A stretch of DNA of 64,000 nucleotides. Source: Betaproteobacteria bacterium. GTDB taxonomy: Bacteria > Pseudomonadota > Gammaproteobacteria > Burkholderiales > Usitatibacteraceae. Location of the stretch: assembly GCA_016708825.1 (NCBI GenBank), contig JADJEZ010000007.1, positions 124,001-188,000 of the forward strand, in the 5' to 3' direction. Positions 44,350 through 53,032 of the stretch are shown here, in pieces. The notes under the pieces are model-generated. The model was not told the DNA's origin, made no database searches, and was given only the letters and a program-made list of their open reading frames with translations. Within the stretch, counting starts at the first letter, position 1, and every line of letters starts with the position of its first letter. The translations under genes and the position numbers were made by a program.

Positions 44350-46412
44350 GAGCCTCCGGCGCGTTTCGCGTCGCCGCGCTCGCCCTGCTGGCCGCGCTCT
44401 CGCTCCTGCTCGCCGCTTCTCCCGACCAGGTCGAGCGCTTCCGCAATCTCGTCTTCGACGGCTGGCAGCGCTTCATGCCCCGGGAGCGCATTTCCACCCA
44501 GGTGGTGGTGGTCACGATCGACGAGCAGGCGCTCGCCACCCACGGGCAATGGCCGTGGCCGCGCGACCGCGTGGCCGAGCTCGTGTCGCGCATCGCCGCC
44601 GGGCGCCCGCTCGTGATCGGCATGGACATCTTCTTTCCCGAGCCCGACCGCTATTCCCCGGCGGTCATGGCGGCCCGCTTCGAAGGCAAGGCGCCGGAAC
44701 TCGCCGCGCGCCTGCGTGCGATGCCCTCCAACGACGCGCTGCTGGGCGCAGCCCTTTCCACGGTGCCTTCCGTGCTCGGTGTGGCGGCGCTCGAATCGAG
44801 CGACGCGCGTTTCGCCGGCCCGCCGCGCTCGCCACCGGTGCGCTTCCTGGGTGGCGTCCGGGACGGGCTTCGCGCCTACCCGGGGCACCTGCGCAACGTC
44901 CCCGAAATCGACGCGGGCGCCGTCGGCCATGGCCTCTACTCGATCGATCTCGAGGGCGGCGTGGCGCGACGGCTGCAGATGATCGGGCGCTTCGACGAGG
45001 CCGCCGTGCCCACGCTCGCGGTGGAGATGATGCGCATCGCCCTCGATGCGCCGCTCACCGTCGCGCCCTCGTTCGGCGGCACGATCGAGCTGCGCTTCGG
45101 CGACTACGCGGTGCCCGCCCAGCCCGACGGCCGGGCCCATGTGCGCTTCGGCTATTCGGACTCGTCCCGCTTCGTCTCGGCGGCGGGCATCCTCGACGGC
45201 ACGTTCGACGTCTCCCAGCTCGAGGGGAAGCTCGTCCTGGTCGGCTTCACGGGCCTGGGGCTCGTCGACCTCGTCTCCACGCCGCTGGGCGAGACGGTGT
45301 TCGGCGTGGAGAACCACGCGCAGGCGGCCGAGGCGATCCTCGAGGGCCAATTCCTGCGCCGGGTGTCGCTCGGCGCGCGACTGGAGGCCGCACTCCTCGT
45401 GGCCTTCGGGCTCGGGTTGTTCTTCTTCATACCGCGCTCGAACGCGCAGCGCTCGGCGGCACTCCTCGTCACGGCGATCGTCGTGGCGGTCGGTGCGGCC
45501 GCGGCGGCGTTCCGGTTCGCCGGGCTCCTGTTCGACCCGGTCGGGCCCGCGCTCGGTGCGATCGCCGTCTTCGGCGTGATGCAGGCGGGTTCCCTCGCCG
45601 AGGCGCAGCGCCAGCGCACGCAGCTGCGCGAGCAGGCCGCGCGCATGGCCGGCGAGCTGGACGCCGCCAAGCGCATCCAGATGGGGCTGCTGCCGGACCC
45701 GGCCGAGATCTTCGTCGACGAGCGGCGTGTCGATGTGGCCGCCCTCCTCGAGCCCGCGCGGACCGTGGGCGGCGACTTCTACGACTGCTTCATGCTCGAC
45801 GGGCGAAAACTCTTCTTCGTGGTGGCGGACGTGTCGGGCAAGGGGCTGCCGGCATCGCTCTTCATGGCCTCGACCAAGTCCATCCTGAAGAGTGCGGCGT
45901 TCACCGTCGAAGGCTCCGTCGGCGGCGTGCTCGCGAAGGCACAGGACGAGATCCGCCGCGAGAATCCGGAGTCGCTCTTCGTGACTGCGCTCGCCTGCGT
46001 GCTCGATCTCGAGACCGGGGAGCTCGAGTACGCCAACGCGGGCCACGAGCCGGCGTGGTCCTGCCAGCCCCGCGGCAGGGCCGAGCGCCTGGACGCCTCC
46101 GGCGGGCCGCCGCTGTGCGTGCTGGATGTCTACTCGTACCCTTCGACGCGGCGCACGCTCGAGCGCGGCGAGTGGATTCTCGCGCTCTCCGACGGGGCGA
46201 CGGAGGCGATGAACGTGCGCAAGGAGTTCTACGGTTCGGAGCGGCTGCGCACCTCGCTCGGCTGGCTCGGCGACGAAGCCGGTGCCGCGGAGATCGTGGC
46301 GCGCGTGCGCGACGACGTGCGGCGATTCTCGGGGGAAGCGGAGCCTGCCGACGACCTCACCCTGCTCGCGGTCCGCTGGAACGGGCCGGAGAGCAGCCTC
46401 AGCGCACGCTGA
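44346..46412 (+). CDS. CHASE2-domain membrane protein with SpoIIE/PP2C-type phosphatase domain
   Basis: About 688 residues. The N-terminal membrane segment (FRVAALALLAALSLLLAA) precedes an extracytoplasmic CHASE2 domain (~25-330; VVVVTIDEQALATHGQWPWPR, FPEPDRYSP, VLVGFTGLGLVDLVSTPLG). Three membrane helices follow (~340-415), then a coiled-coil linker (EQAARMAGELDAAKRIQMGLLP) and a SpoIIE phosphatase domain (GGDFYDCFMLDGRKLFFVVADVSGKG and ILALSDGATEAMN with metal Asp residues). It should dephosphorylate the STAS protein on an external cue. No ATG/GTG/TTG lies at the right place. CTG 44346 overlaps the upstream TGA and has GGAG seven bases before it. The 3' end overlaps the convergent OmpA-type gene by 14 bases. 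Confidence 0.85.
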   Translation: MRASGAFRVAALALLAALSLLLAASPDQVERFRNLVFDGWQRFMPRERISTQVVVVTIDEQALATHGQWPWPRDRVAELVSRIAAGRPLVIGMDIFFPEPDRYSPAVMAARFEGKAPELAARLRAMPSNDALLGAALSTVPSVLGVAALESSDARFAGPPRSPPVRFLGGVRDGLRAYPGHLRNVPEIDAGAVGHGLYSIDLEGGVARRLQMIGRFDEAAVPTLAVEMMRIALDAPLTVAPSFGGTIELRFGDYAVPAQPDGRAHVRFGYSDSSRFVSAAGILDGTFDVSQLEGKLVLVGFTGLGLVDLVSTPLGETVFGVENHAQAAEAILEGQFLRRVSLGARLEAALLVAFGLGLFFFIPRSNAQRSAALLVTAIVVAVGAAAAAFRFAGLLFDPVGPALGAIAVFGVMQAGSLAEAQRQRTQLREQAARMAGELDAAKRIQMGLLPDPAEIFVDERRVDVAALLEPARTVGGDFYDCFMLDGRKLFFVVADVSGKGLPASLFMASTKSILKSAAFTVEGSVGGVLAKAQDEIRRENPESLFVTALACVLDLETGELEYANAGHEPAWSCQPRGRAERLDASGGPPLCVLDVYSYPSTRRTLERGEWILALSDGATEAMNVRKEFYGSERLRTSLGWLGDEAGAAEIVARVRDDVRRFSGEAEPADDLTLLAVRWNGPESSLSAR

Positions 46413-47007
46413 TCTCGACGCGGCGGTTGCGCGGCTCGGAGACGTTGTCCTCCGTCGCGACGAGGAGCTCGCGCTTGCCGCGCCCGGCTGCCTGGATGCG
46501 CCCTTGCGGGATGCCCAGCTCGATCATCAGCTCGCGCATGCGCTCGGCACGGGCGAGCGAGAGCTTGTCGTTGAAGGAGAGATTTCCGACGGTGTCGGTG
46601 TGGCCGATCACCGCGATGTCGGGCGCCGGGCGGCGTTTCAGCTCCGCGAACACTTTTTCCATTTCCGCCCGGGAGGCGTTCGTCAACTCGTCCTTGCCCT
46701 CGAGGAAGTAGAGGGTGAACGAGGCGGGCCTGCCGGGGAGGGCTTCGAGCGTCGAGCGGAACGCGCGGCTGATTTCAGGGGCCGCGAGCAGTTCGGGCAG
46801 GGCGCTTCCATCCGCCCTCACGCGCCGGGCTTCGTAGGGTTGGTCCAGGACCTGCATGGTTCCGCCGGAGTACACGACCACCGCGCCGACATGGCCGTCG
46901 GGGCCGGGAATGACCGCGACCAGTTCGGAGGCGACCGGAACGGGGACCTTGGGCGTTTCCGCGCAGGCCGCTACCGCGAGCAACAGGATGGCGGCGGCTA
47001 TGCGCAT
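46399..47007 (-). CDS. OmpA-family lipoprotein
   Basis: 202 residues. The signal ends at lipobox-like AVAACAE (Cys15). The C-terminal OmpA/Pal peptidoglycan-binding domain (about 90-200) shows FTLYFLEGKDELTNASRAEM, DIAVIGHTDTVGNLSFND and LSLARAERMRELM with the terminal PRNRRVEISVR. It should anchor in the outer membrane and bind peptidoglycan. It is downstream of the FecR-domain gene on the minus strand (13-base gap) and convergent with the CHASE2-SpoIIE gene. Confidence 0.87.
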   Translation of the reverse strand: MRIAAAILLLAVAACAETPKVPVPVASELVAVIPGPDGHVGAVVVYSGGTMQVLDQPYEARRVRADGSALPELLAAPEISRAFRSTLEALPGRPASFTLYFLEGKDELTNASRAEMEKVFAELKRRPAPDIAVIGHTDTVGNLSFNDKLSLARAERMRELMIELGIPQGRIQAAGRGKRELLVATEDNVSEPRNRRVEISVR

Positions 47008-47020
47008 GGGGCCTTTGCGT

Positions 47021-47479
47021 TCAGCGGGCCGCGGCGGGGGCCGCAGCCGGCTCGTCGACCTGGACCACGAACTCGGTGCCGCGCACGGCCATCACCGAGG
47101 AGGGCGTGCGAATCTTCATGGACTCGGGCGACTGGCGGACCATCTTGCCCGACACCGCCGCGAGCTTGCCCTTGCGCAGCGACCCCTCGAACTCGCCCGC
47201 GTGGGTCGTCGTGTCGAAGCGGTACTTGTCGATGGCAAAGACGCTGTTGGGGCCGACGGAGACCAGGCTGTTGTCGGAGAAGGTGATGCCGGCGGAGCCG
47301 TTGGCGCCCGTGACCACGACATCGGTGGCGCGCACGGGCATGCCTACCGTCGCCGCGACACGCGCGCCGCTGCGCTCGACCTGCACGTCGCCCTTGGCGA
47401 CCTTGATCTGGCCGATGTCGTTCGCCGCCGCGGAGGCGGCGAACACGAGGGCAGAGACGAATATCCACAGCTTCCGCAT
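47021..47479 (-). CDS. secreted FecR-domain protein
   Basis: 152 residues. The signal peptide (MRKLWIFVSALVFAASAAA) is followed by a FecR domain (IGQIKVAKGDVQVERSGARV, VGMPVRATDVVVTGANGSAG, FSDNSLVSVGPNSVFAIDKY, TPSSVMAVRGTEFVV). Stand-alone periplasmic FecR proteins are frequently encoded beside CHASE2 proteins, as here, which supports a shared sensing role. It is divergent from the RsbW-like gene. Confidence 0.87.
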   Translation of the reverse strand: MRKLWIFVSALVFAASAAANDIGQIKVAKGDVQVERSGARVAATVGMPVRATDVVVTGANGSAGITFSDNSLVSVGPNSVFAIDKYRFDTTTHAGEFEGSLRKGKLAAVSGKMVRQSPESMKIRTPSSVMAVRGTEFVVQVDEPAAAPAAAR

Positions 47480-47517
47480 GATTGCCTCCTTGGCAGCGCG
47501 GGATCGGGAGACCACTC

Positions 47518-47523
47518 TATAAT
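47518..47523 (+). promoter_or_regulatory. -10 element of the RsbW-like kinase gene
   Basis: A perfect TATAAT 18 bases before the GTG start at 47542. The nearest good -35 (TTGGCA at 47490-47495) is too far (22-base spacer), so either the -35 is weak or an activator is involved. Confidence 0.4.
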
Positions 47524-47541
47524 GCCTCAAAAGGAAAAACT

Positions 47542-47964
47542 GTGAACTCGATCACTTCGCGAACGGGGATGTTTCCGTCCCGCCTGGAGGCCCTCAAGAC
47601 GGCCCGGGAGTTCCTCGAGGGGTTCTGCGCGGCCGCCGGGATCGACCGCCAGCCGTGCCTGAAGCTCAATCTCGTGGTCGAGGAACTCTTCCTCAACACC
47701 GTCAAGCACGGCCATCGGGGGGGCTCCGATGCCCCCGTCTGGATCACGCTTTCCGACCGGGACGGCGCCATCCACGTGACCTACGAGGACCGCGCCGCCC
47801 CGTTCAATCCCTTCGCCGCGGCCACGCGCGAGATGCTGGAAGCCCTCGCCGATACCCGCCGGGAGGGCGGGCTGGGGGTGCTCCTCGCCCATGGCCTCAC
47901 CACCGAGAGCGAATACGCCTACCTCTTCGGGCGCAACCGCATCCGCCTCGCCCTCGCCGCCTAG
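47542..47964 (+). CDS. RsbW/SpoIIAB-like anti-sigma serine kinase (HATPase)
   Basis: 140 residues. GHKL ATPase boxes are visible: the N box LNLVVEELFLNTVKHG and the glycine-rich EGGLGVLLAHGLTTESEY region. These kinases phosphorylate STAS antagonists and bind a sigma factor or other effector. It completes a partner-switching set with the STAS protein and the CHASE2-SpoIIE phosphatase of this cluster. The start is GTG 47542 with AAGGA six bases upstream. No sigma-factor target is encoded nearby. Confidence 0.82.
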   Translation: MNSITSRTGMFPSRLEALKTAREFLEGFCAAAGIDRQPCLKLNLVVEELFLNTVKHGHRGGSDAPVWITLSDRDGAIHVTYEDRAAPFNPFAAATREMLEALADTRREGGLGVLLAHGLTTESEYAYLFGRNRIRLALAA

Positions 47965-47987
47965 TACCCGAACGAATCAAACGAAAT

Positions 47988-48006
47988 AGGGGCGCGTCCC
48001 CTTTTT
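47988..48006. terminator. hairpin terminator between convergent RsbW-like and MscS-type genes
   Basis: AGGGG-CGCGT-CCCCT followed by TTTT. It resembles the 34720-34740 hairpin and serves the gap between two convergent genes. Confidence 0.7.
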
Positions 48007-48012
48007 CCGCTT

Positions 48013-49521
48013 TCAGGCCGCCAGGCCGAAGAAGTTGCGGATCTTCGCGAGGATGTCGGCGTCGCGGGTGGGCCGCGGGCCCCCGGAGGCCGCGGAGTCA
48101 CGCCGGTCGGTGAGTTCCGTCTGGCGCGAGGCGAGGATGCGCGAGATCTCGCCGGCGATGTCCGGCCGGGAGCGCAGGATCCGCTCGAGCCCCGCCTTGT
48201 CGAGCCGGTAGCACTCGAGGTCGCTCCGCGCCGTGATGGTGGCGCGGCGCGGCGCGCCGGTCATGAGCCCCATCTCCCCGAAGACACTGCCGCGGATGAG
48301 CGTGGCCACGTGGGTGCGCTCGCCGTTGGCCTCGAGCCACACCTCGGCTTCGCCGGCCACGATGAGATAGAGCCAGTGCGCGACCGACCCCTGGCGGGTC
48401 ACGGTGTCGCCCTTCACGAACGGCGCGTAGACCAGGTGCTCGGCGAGCTCCCGGCGCTCGGCCTCCGAAAGGGGCGCGAAAAGGTCCACGCGCGCGAGCG
48501 CAGCCTCGCGCCGGACGATCTCCTTCGCGTGCTGCACCGCCCGGTGCGCCTCGTTGTCCTTGATGAGCAGCCGCTCCTCGCGCGGCACCGCGATGGCCAT
48601 GCCGTTTCGCGTGAGGGCCGCAACGGCGTGCGCGCGCACCAGGGAGTCGGTCGGGTCGTCGGGCACGGGATCGTCGAGGAAGTAGCGCAGCGCGTAGTGG
48701 CCGTAGCCGTCGCCGATCGTCATGAGCACGGCGGTGGCCGCGGGCTCCCGGGCCACGTGCGGGATGTCGGCGTCGCCCACCGCCCGCTCGAGCACCTCGC
48801 ACACCTTGAGCGGGGGGCAGTCGATGCCCACGTCGAGATAGACCCAGCGCCGCCAGATCGGCGCGGGATCGGCGCGCGAGCCGATCAGCGTGAAGCGGTT
48901 CTTCACCAGCCAGCCGTTGGGGATCACGACCGTCTCGCGGTTGCGGGTCTCCACGGCGGTGTAGCGCCAGCGGATCTCGACCACGCGCCCGCTCGTCTCG
49001 TCCACCTTCACCCAGTCGCCCACGCGGATCGACTGGTCGAGCTGCAGCACGACGCCGCCCAGGATGTTGCCGAGCGTCTCCTGCATCGAGAAGGCGACCA
49101 CGCCCGTGATCACCGCCGAGGTGGTGATGAGGCTGCCCAGGTCCACGCCCGCGAGCCGCAGCCACACCAGCCCCCAGGCGAGCATGAGGCCGGTGGTCGT
49201 CAGGTCCTCGACGATTCGCGCGGTCACGATGCGCACGGCGGGCAGCAGCACGCGGAAGACGAGGATGCCCACCATGCGGATGAGGACCACGCCGACCAGC
49301 ACCGTGGAGGCATCCGCGAGGATGCCCGCCACTCCCAGCCCGCCCATGGAGCCGATCGCGGTGTCCGCGGCGCCGGCCAGGGCGCAGAAGCCGAGCAGCA
49401 CGAGAGCGTTGCGCGTGCTCGCGCGGTCCTTCGGCCGCAGCGCGAGGAGGACGAGCCCCAGCACGAGCGCCACCGCCATCGCGGTGGCGACCTCCGTGCG
49501 GAAGAGGCTGGTGGCGCTCAA
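48013..49521 (-). CDS. MscS-family mechanosensitive channel with C-terminal cyclic-nucleotide-binding domain
   Basis: 502 residues. Four to five N-terminal helices are followed by the MscS pore and beta domain (ITGVVAFSMQETLGNILGGV, VGDWVKVDETSGRVVEIRWRY split, VVIPNGWLVKNRFTLIG). A C-terminal cNMP-binding domain covers ~350-480 (GDTVTRQGSVAHWLYLIVAG, GSVFGEMGLMTGAPRRATI with the phosphate-binding cassette). It is likely an ion channel gated or modulated by cyclic nucleotide. The start is TTG 49521 (no ATG before the first helix) without a good ribosome site. It begins ten bases after the pap stop, so it may rely on coupling. Confidence 0.85.
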   Translation of the reverse strand: MSATSLFRTEVATAMAVALVLGLVLLALRPKDRASTRNALVLLGFCALAGAADTAIGSMGGLGVAGILADASTVLVGVVLIRMVGILVFRVLLPAVRIVTARIVEDLTTTGLMLAWGLVWLRLAGVDLGSLITTSAVITGVVAFSMQETLGNILGGVVLQLDQSIRVGDWVKVDETSGRVVEIRWRYTAVETRNRETVVIPNGWLVKNRFTLIGSRADPAPIWRRWVYLDVGIDCPPLKVCEVLERAVGDADIPHVAREPAATAVLMTIGDGYGHYALRYFLDDPVPDDPTDSLVRAHAVAALTRNGMAIAVPREERLLIKDNEAHRAVQHAKEIVRREAALARVDLFAPLSEAERRELAEHLVYAPFVKGDTVTRQGSVAHWLYLIVAGEAEVWLEANGERTHVATLIRGSVFGEMGLMTGAPRRATITARSDLECYRLDKAGLERILRSRPDIAGEISRILASRQTELTDRRDSAASGGPRPTRDADILAKIRNFFGLAA

Positions 49522-49531
49522 GCGCGGCGGC

Positions 49532-51007
49532 TCACAGGCGCGACTCGACGAGATCGCACAGCCTGTCTATGACCTCCACCCGCGCGTGCAGCTTGTCGTT
49601 GGCCGCGATCAGGTGCCACGGCGCGGTCTCCGACGAGGTGCGCTCGACCATGTCGCAGATCGCGCGCTCGTAGGCGGGCCACTTCTTGCGGTTGCGCCAG
49701 TCCTCCTCGGTGATCTTGAAGCGCTTGTAGGGCGTCTTCTCGCGCAGCCGGAAGCGGCGCAGCTGCTCCTGCGGCGTGACCGCCATCCAGAACTTGGCGA
49801 CGATGGCGCCGGCGTCGGCGAGCTGCTCCTCGAACTCGTTGATCTCGTGGTAGGCGCGCATCCAGTCGGCCTCGGTGCAGAAGCCCTCGACGCGCTCGAC
49901 CAGCACGCGCCCGTACCACGAGCGGTCGAAGATGACCGCCTTGCCGTGGCCCGGCACGTGCCGCCAGAAGCGCCACAGGTAGGGTTGCGCGCGCTCCTCG
50001 TCGGTGGGCGCGGCGACCGGGACCACGCGGTAGAAGCGCGCGTCCATGGCGCGCGTCATGCGCCGGATGGTGCTGCCCTTGCCGGCGGCGTCCATGCCCT
50101 CGAAGACCATCACCAGCGAATGGCCCTGCATCTTCGCGTGGCGCGTGAGCTGGTTGAGCCGCCCCTGGGCCTTTTCCAGCCGCTTGTCGTAGGCCTTGGG
50201 CTTGAGCGCCCTCGTGTAGTCGAGGCTGTTCAGGACGTTCCTGCGGTCCAGGGGCGGGCGCGGCAGCGGGGCCGCGGGCGAGAGCCGGGGCGCCGCTCCC
50301 TTCAGCCGCGCGTCGAGCGCATCGAGCAGGAGCCTGCCCGCGGTGAGCGAGCGGTACTCGGGGTCGGACCCCTCGATCACCTGCCAGGGCGCCTCCCCGG
50401 TGCCGGTCTCGCGCAGGGCGTGCTCGCAGACGTCGACGAACTCGTCGTAGCGCTTGAAGCGCTCGAGGTCGCGGGGCCCCACGCGCCACGCCGTCTTCTT
50501 GCTCGCGAGCAGCTCCTTGAAGCGCTTCTTCTGCGCCGGCTTCGACAGGTGGAACCAGAGCTTCAGCACCAGCGCGCCTTCGGCGACGAGCATGCGCTCG
50601 AAGTGGCGGATGCGCTCGAGGCGGCGCTCGAAGCGCGCGCGCTTCTCGTGGCCCATCACGCGCTTGATGATCGGGTCGGTGTACCAGGAGCCGAAGAGGA
50701 TGCCGATGCGCCCCTTGGGCGGCAGCGCCTGCCAGAAGCGCCACATCTCGGGATGCTCGCGCTCGGCGTCGGTCATGGCGCCGAAGGCGTGGGTGTGGAT
50801 GTGGCGCGGGTCCATCCACTCATTGAGGAGGTTCACGGTTTCGCCCTTGCCGGCGCCGTCGACCCCGTTCACCACTATCACCACGGGGAACTTCCCGTTC
50901 TCCAGGAGCCGGTACTGGGCGCCGAGCAGCGCCTGGCGAATCTTCGGCTCCTCGCGCTTGAATTCCGACTTCGTGAGCTGGTGGCCGATCTCGGCGGATT
51001 CGAACAT
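49532..51007 (-). CDS. pap: polyphosphate:AMP phosphotransferase (two-domain PPK2)
   Basis: 491 residues with two tandem PPK2 domains. Domain 1 (~1-240) has VNGVDGAGKGETVNLLNEWM but a degenerate second motif (GSWYTDPIIKRV). Domain 2 (~270-491) has FEGMDAAGKGSTIRRMTRAM and the full FDRSWYGRVLVERVEGF lid motif. This is the Pap arrangement in which the C-terminal half is catalytic: polyP + AMP to ADP. It lies in a minus-strand run with a cytochrome and a CYTH-CHAD (polyP-associated) protein. Confidence 0.9.
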   Translation of the reverse strand: MFESAEIGHQLTKSEFKREEPKIRQALLGAQYRLLENGKFPVVIVVNGVDGAGKGETVNLLNEWMDPRHIHTHAFGAMTDAEREHPEMWRFWQALPPKGRIGILFGSWYTDPIIKRVMGHEKRARFERRLERIRHFERMLVAEGALVLKLWFHLSKPAQKKRFKELLASKKTAWRVGPRDLERFKRYDEFVDVCEHALRETGTGEAPWQVIEGSDPEYRSLTAGRLLLDALDARLKGAAPRLSPAAPLPRPPLDRRNVLNSLDYTRALKPKAYDKRLEKAQGRLNQLTRHAKMQGHSLVMVFEGMDAAGKGSTIRRMTRAMDARFYRVVPVAAPTDEERAQPYLWRFWRHVPGHGKAVIFDRSWYGRVLVERVEGFCTEADWMRAYHEINEFEEQLADAGAIVAKFWMAVTPQEQLRRFRLREKTPYKRFKITEEDWRNRKKWPAYERAICDMVERTSSETAPWHLIAANDKLHARVEVIDRLCDLVESRL

Positions 51008-51053
51008 CGCGGACTTCCTCCCCGGGCGGGCTGGCTTCCCCGCAAGGTACCCG

Positions 51054-51419
51054 TTAAGGGCGGCGATCGTCCAACGCGAGGCGGCCCGCGCCGGCGTCGC
51101 GGCTGCCGGTGGCCTTGCAGTGGACCGGCGGGCAGGCGAAGCGGTAGTAGCGCGCGTTCAGGTGCACGGCGACATCGGTCACCTCGGTGTCGGTCCACTT
51201 GAGCCCCAGGTTCGCGGCCCACTGCACGACCCAGCCGCGCAGCTCCTCGAAGTTCGCGGCCGCGCGCTTGTTGCGCCCGTGGACGCTCGTGTCGTGGCAG
51301 TCGCTGCAGCGCGCGTCGTAGAGCGCGCGCCCGCGCAGCGCGTCGGCGGAAAGGGCCGGGGCGGCCGCGGCGAGCGCCGCGGTGGCGAAGAGAAGGGCGA
51401 CGATCGAGGCGGGGCGCAT
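51054..51419 (-). CDS. small secreted monoheme c-type cytochrome
   Basis: 121 residues. The signal peptide (MRPASIVALLFATAALAAAA) is followed by one heme motif CSDCH (Cys38-Cys41-His42) in LYDARCSDCHDTSVHGRN. Distal residues include a second Cys pair (FACPPVHCKATG), unusual for class I cytochromes. It is a periplasmic electron carrier of unknown partner. It sits between pap (46-base gap) and the CYTH-CHAD gene. Confidence 0.8.
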   Translation of the reverse strand: MRPASIVALLFATAALAAAAPALSADALRGRALYDARCSDCHDTSVHGRNKRAAANFEELRGWVVQWAANLGLKWTDTEVTDVAVHLNARYYRFACPPVHCKATGSRDAGAGRLALDDRRP

Positions 51420-51484
51420 GGTCGTTCCGGCGGGAGCGTGCCGATCCAGTCTCCCACCGGGGACGCGGGGTGCCTTGTCGTACA

Positions 51485-53017
51485 TCAAGGGGCCGGCTCG
51501 TCCGGGGCGTCGGCCCGCGGGCGCCTCCAGAAGCGGCGCTTGCCGGCCGCGATCGCCAGTGCCCGCGAGGCCGATGCGACCCCGGCCGCCTCGCGCGCGG
51601 CGAACCATCCCCGCGAGAATTCCGCGAACTCCGGCGGCGGAGAGAGCTCCCGCACGTGGGCCAGCGCGTTGGCGCAATCGTTGGCGAGTCCCAGCGCTTC
51701 CTGCACGCGCGCGAGCGCACGCACGTGGCGCTTCACCTGCTGCGCGCGGAAGAGCGAGCCCAGGAACTCCGCCGCGTAGCGGTGGCGCTTCACGACAATG
51801 CGCAGGCGATGGCGGCCGGCGCCGTCGAGCCCGGAGAAAGCCGCGGCTCCCGCAGCGACCTTTCGCGCACCCCGGCGGAGGCTGCGCGACGCGAAGTCCT
51901 TCGGGCTCTCGCCGCCCTGCGCCGGCTCCGCGGGGGCCGAGATCCATCGTCCGAGCCGGATCATGGCAAGCCCGTAACGGGCGGAGCGGATCGCCTCCCG
52001 TGCCGCGGCCCGCGCTTCGCGCTGGCGCCCGCGGGCGCGGGAGAGGAGGGCGCGTCCCGCCCGCGCATCGCCCTGCGCCGCCACGAGCGGCGGCAGCGTC
52101 TGCGTGACGAAGACATCCCAGTCCCGGCACCGGCCGAGGATCCCGGCCGCCCAGCGCAGGTCGTCGGCGAATTCCGCCACGATTCCGGGCGCAAGCGCCT
52201 CGCGGAAGAGCCGAAGCGCCGAGCGCAGCCTGCGCAGCGCCACGCGCAACTGGTGCACGAACTCGATGTCGTCGCTGGCAAGCACGCCCGCTTCGTTGGC
52301 CTGCGCATGGGCGAGGCACGCGGCGGCGATCCGGCGCGCCGCCTCCGCGGTGTCGGGCGCCGCTTCGATCGAGACCTGCTCGGCGTGGCACGGCGAAGGA
52401 CGGGCGGCCGCCGCGAGCGCCAGGCCACGCGCGAGCTTCGAAGCCGGTTCCGGGCGCAACGCGAGCGCGGCGGCGAGGGTCTCGGCCACGTCGAAGGCGG
52501 CCGAGGCGGGCCCCTCGAGCACCTCGATCTCGATTTCCTCCAGGGGCAGGGCGCGGCCCCGCGCGACGATCCGGCCTTCGTCCAGCGCCACCTCCACGCG
52601 CGAGCCGGGCGCGATCGCGAGCTGCCAGTGCGTGCGCGTGAACTCCGTCGCGAGGATCGGGACGAGCCGCTCGTGCAGTGTCGCCGCCTCCGGAAGGTCG
52701 CCGAGGGGTGTCCCGGCGAAGCGCGCGAGGTCGAGGACGGGGCCCGGCGCCGGGTATTCCCATTCGGGACGCCGGTGCAGGCCGGCGCCCGAGTCGCCCG
52801 CGGCCTTCAGGGTGGCGCGCCAGCGCCGGCCCTCGCGGCGCAGGCGAAGCCCCAGCCCGTGCTGCGCGAGCTCGCGCGCGGGAGTGTCGAAATAGAGCGC
52901 CGTGAAGCGGGTGCGCCGTCCTTCGCGGCCCGCGAGCGGCACGGCGGCGGACGCCTTCGCCGCCTCGCCCGGCGCGAGCGCGAGCTTCAGTTCCGTTTCG
53001 AAGGGCGGGGCGGCCAT
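51485..53017 (-). CDS. CYTH-CHAD domain protein
   Basis: 510 residues. The N-terminal CYTH (triphosphate tunnel) domain begins FETELKLAL (the ExExK signature), with RFTALYFDTPARELAQHGLGL and WEYPAPGP. The C-terminal CHAD domain (~220-480) is a His-rich helical region: EFVHQLRVALRRLRSALRLF, RCRDWDVF, RHRLRIVVKRHRYAAEFLG. CHAD domains bind polyphosphate, and CYTH domains hydrolyse or bind triphosphates. This fits the neighbouring polyphosphate:AMP phosphotransferase. Confidence 0.88.
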   Translation of the reverse strand: MAAPPFETELKLALAPGEAAKASAAVPLAGREGRRTRFTALYFDTPARELAQHGLGLRLRREGRRWRATLKAAGDSGAGLHRRPEWEYPAPGPVLDLARFAGTPLGDLPEAATLHERLVPILATEFTRTHWQLAIAPGSRVEVALDEGRIVARGRALPLEEIEIEVLEGPASAAFDVAETLAAALALRPEPASKLARGLALAAAARPSPCHAEQVSIEAAPDTAEAARRIAAACLAHAQANEAGVLASDDIEFVHQLRVALRRLRSALRLFREALAPGIVAEFADDLRWAAGILGRCRDWDVFVTQTLPPLVAAQGDARAGRALLSRARGRQREARAAAREAIRSARYGLAMIRLGRWISAPAEPAQGGESPKDFASRSLRRGARKVAAGAAAFSGLDGAGRHRLRIVVKRHRYAAEFLGSLFRAQQVKRHVRALARVQEALGLANDCANALAHVRELSPPPEFAEFSRGWFAAREAAGVASASRALAIAAGKRRFWRRPRADAPDEPAP

Positions 53018-53032
53018 GGACGTGCGGGGCGT

